From assembly GCA_910584685.1 (NCBI GenBank), contig CAJUAO010000014.1, positions 1 through 64,000 of the forward strand: a stretch of 64,000 bases of DNA, given 5' to 3'. The notes beneath the pieces are model-generated. The model saw only the letters and a program-made list of their open reading frames with translations. It was not told the DNA's origin and did not search any database. This document shows positions 62,780 through 64,000 of the stretch, piece after piece. How positions within the stretch are numbered: position 1 is the first letter of the stretch; every line of letters starts with the position of its first letter. Origin of the DNA: an uncultured Lachnospiraceae bacterium (lineage in GTDB: Bacteria > Bacillota > Clostridia > Lachnospirales > Lachnospiraceae). A program made the position numbers and the translations under genes.

Positions 62780-62814
62780 TTATTTCTCCTTCCTAAAAGT
62801 CATAGCTCTTTCAT

Positions 62815-63579
62815 TTAAAATTCTTTCTCAATAACTTCCTCAGCTAGAAGCCTATAGCTTTCTGCCCCTGCTGATTTTGAATCATAGATATTAATAGGTA
62901 TACCATGACTTGGTGCTTCTGCCAGTCTTACATTTCTAGGAATAATTGTCTTATAAATATTTTGTTTCAAATTATCCTTTACATTTTCTACTACCTCCAA
63001 TGAAAGATTTGTTCTCGCATCATACATGGTAAATACTACGCCTTCTATCTCCAGCTCCTTATTTAATCTTTTCTTTACAAGGTTTATTGTATGTATAAGC
63101 TGGCTTAATCCTTCCAATGCATAATATTCACACTGGATTGGCACAAGCACAGTATCAGCAGCAGTTAATGCATTTACTGTCAGCATACTTAACGACGGAG
63201 GACAGTCAATAATCATATAATCATATTTACTCTTTATAGAATCCACACTTTTTTTAAGTATATATTCCCTGTCCTCTATTCCAATTAAATCAATCTCTGC
63301 GCCTGACAGATTCACATTAGACGGTAAAAGAAAAAGCTTTTCTATATCCGTTTCAATTATACATTCTTCAATTTGACATTCTCCTATAATCATGTCATAT
63401 ATTGTGGTGTCCAAATGATTTTTATCTATACCTACGCCGCTGGTTGAATTTCCCTGTGGGTCTATATCTATAAGCAAGACTGTCTTTCCAGCTTCGGCAA
63501 GGCATGATGCAAGATTAATAGACGTCGTTGTCTTTCCAACTCCACCCTTTTGATTCGTTATAGCAATAATTCTGCCCAT
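62815..63579 (-). CDS. parA: Chromosome-partitioning ATPase ParA (Soj)
   Basis: The 254-residue ParA has ITNQKGGVGKTTTSINLA at the N-terminus, LLIDIDPQGNSTSG, and YMIIDCPPSLSMLTVNAL, all intact. It acts with ParB in origin segregation and DnaA control. The ATG at 63579 is followed by the parB gene after 35 bases, and 20-150 bases upstream lie the parS sites. The usual left neighbour rsmG is not visible; instead a LuxR-type regulator precedes it. Confidence 0.96.
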   Translation of the reverse strand: MGRIIAITNQKGGVGKTTTSINLASCLAEAGKTVLLIDIDPQGNSTSGVGIDKNHLDTTIYDMIIGECQIEECIIETDIEKLFLLPSNVNLSGAEIDLIGIEDREYILKKSVDSIKSKYDYMIIDCPPSLSMLTVNALTAADTVLVPIQCEYYALEGLSQLIHTINLVKKRLNKELEIEGVVFTMYDARTNLSLEVVENVKDNLKQNIYKTIIPRNVRLAEAPSHGIPINIYDSKSAGAESYRLLAEEVIEKEF

Positions 63580-63602
63580 AATAACTCCATTCCAAATATA
63601 AA

Positions 63603-63618
63603 TGTTTCACGTGAAACA
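63603..63618. promoter_or_regulatory. parS site
   Basis: TGTTTCACGTGAAACA is a perfect palindrome and matches the bacterial parS consensus TGTTNCACGTGAAACA. It lies 24 bases upstream of parA. Confidence 0.95.
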
Positions 63619-63632
63619 TTTAACGTGAAACA
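63617..63632. promoter_or_regulatory. Degenerate parS half-site
   Basis: CATTTAACGTGAAACA keeps a complete right half (ACGTGAAACA) of parS with a changed left half, immediately after the first parS. Confidence 0.45.
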
Positions 63633-63717
63633 CTATTATTTTAATAATTATTTCATCTATAGTTTTTTATTTTAAATATCATTAAAAAATTAAATGATAA
63701 TCTAAAACATTCAAAAA

Positions 63718-63733
63718 TGTTTCACGTGAAACA
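63718..63733. promoter_or_regulatory. parS site
   Basis: A second perfect TGTTTCACGTGAAACA palindrome, 115 bases from the first, between parA and the LuxR-type gene. Confidence 0.95.
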
Positions 63734-63783
63734 TTTTTATGATACATAGTATATCACTAATCTTATTTTTCTTCTACAAAAAT

Positions 63784-64000
63784 TTACAAAATAACAATAT
63801 TATTTCTTATAGCATATATTGCAGCCTGAGTTCTGTCGCATACATCTATTTTCTTAAAAATATTTGAAACATGATTTTTTACTGTTCTTTCAGTTATTCC
63901 CATTTGGGAAGCTATTTCCTTATTAAAACATCCTTTAGCAATAAGCTTAAGTATCTCTAACTCTCTATTTGTCAATATGCTGGTTGTATCCTCATTATCT
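63784..64000 (-). CDS. LuxR-type response regulator, C-terminal part
   Basis: The window edge cuts the 5' end. The visible 72 residues are the LuxR/NarL DNA-binding domain: LTNRELEILKLIAKGCFNKEIA and MGITERTVKNHVSNIFKKIDV, with the conserved Glu, Gly and HVSNIF recognition helix. An upstream extension in frame (NEDTTSI) leads off the window, so a receiver domain is likely there. It points toward the parA operon, with two parS sites between. Confidence 0.88.
   Translation of the reverse strand, partial: DNEDTTSILTNRELEILKLIAKGCFNKEIASQMGITERTVKNHVSNIFKKIDVCDRTQAAIYAIRNNIVIL

Overview
The window is about 64 kb of a low-GC Gram-positive chromosome. It most resembles a motile, anaerobic member of the Clostridia, probably Lachnospiraceae. 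Supporting signs are a complete archaeal/vacuolar-type ATPase operon, clostridial families (DUF3881, DUF5702, DUF6382, DUF6240-like, DUF4446), a SpmB-type sporulation protein, flagellin with FliS, InlB-repeat surface proteins with clostridial-type sorting signals, and an 8-cysteine ferredoxin. Family names are from memory and sequence reading; no database search was run.

Layout. Positions 1-1220 look like the end of an integrative element: a truncated ParA, two small ORFs, and a cluster of ATTAGCA repeats, abutting the 3' end of tRNA-Arg(CCU). Next come a GH43 lipoprotein and a DUF3881 protein (minus), then a Pro-rich membrane protein and a DEDD exonuclease (plus). Positions 6.5-16.6 kb are one minus-strand operon encoding V-ATPase subunits G/H-C-I-K-F-E-A-B-D, with a DacF-type D-Ala-D-Ala carboxypeptidase overlapping its end. 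Then follow trmB, a hemolysin III homologue, an AEC transporter, a chemotaxis receptor, LD-carboxypeptidase with D-lactate dehydrogenase, and spmB. Positions 23.9-34.1 kb hold two large divergent surface proteins that share a C-terminal domain and flank a small ferredoxin gene with a Fur-like box. Positions 34.1-35.3 kb are non-coding and carry two very long hairpin elements facing each other. A MerR regulator, a FucO-type alcohol dehydrogenase, an aconitase-like hydratase and glgB follow.

Positions 42.4-47.6 kb are a flagellin block (DUF2508 protein, DUF6240-like 981-aa protein, flagellin, FliS). Positions 47.8-57.4 kb are a Gram-positive Tad (Flp) pilus cluster: TadZ, TadA, TadB, TadC with an inserted outer domain, Flp1, DUF5702, a Cys-rich TadE-like protein, prepilin peptidase, a second TadE-like protein and an FHA protein. 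Rhomboid, flavodoxin-SCP2, HIT and murG genes follow. The right edge is the chromosomal ParA-ParB-DUF4446 module with two perfect parS palindromes, placing it near the replication origin, and a truncated LuxR-type regulator.

The least explained parts are non-coding: (a) the pair of giant, oppositely oriented 3'-UTR hairpin elements at 34.1-35.3 kb, (b) a dispersed roughly 95-bp structured intergenic repeat at three places (21.0, 37.7 and 59.6 kb) whose stems change in a compensated way, and (c) a nested hairpin upstream of the MerR gene.
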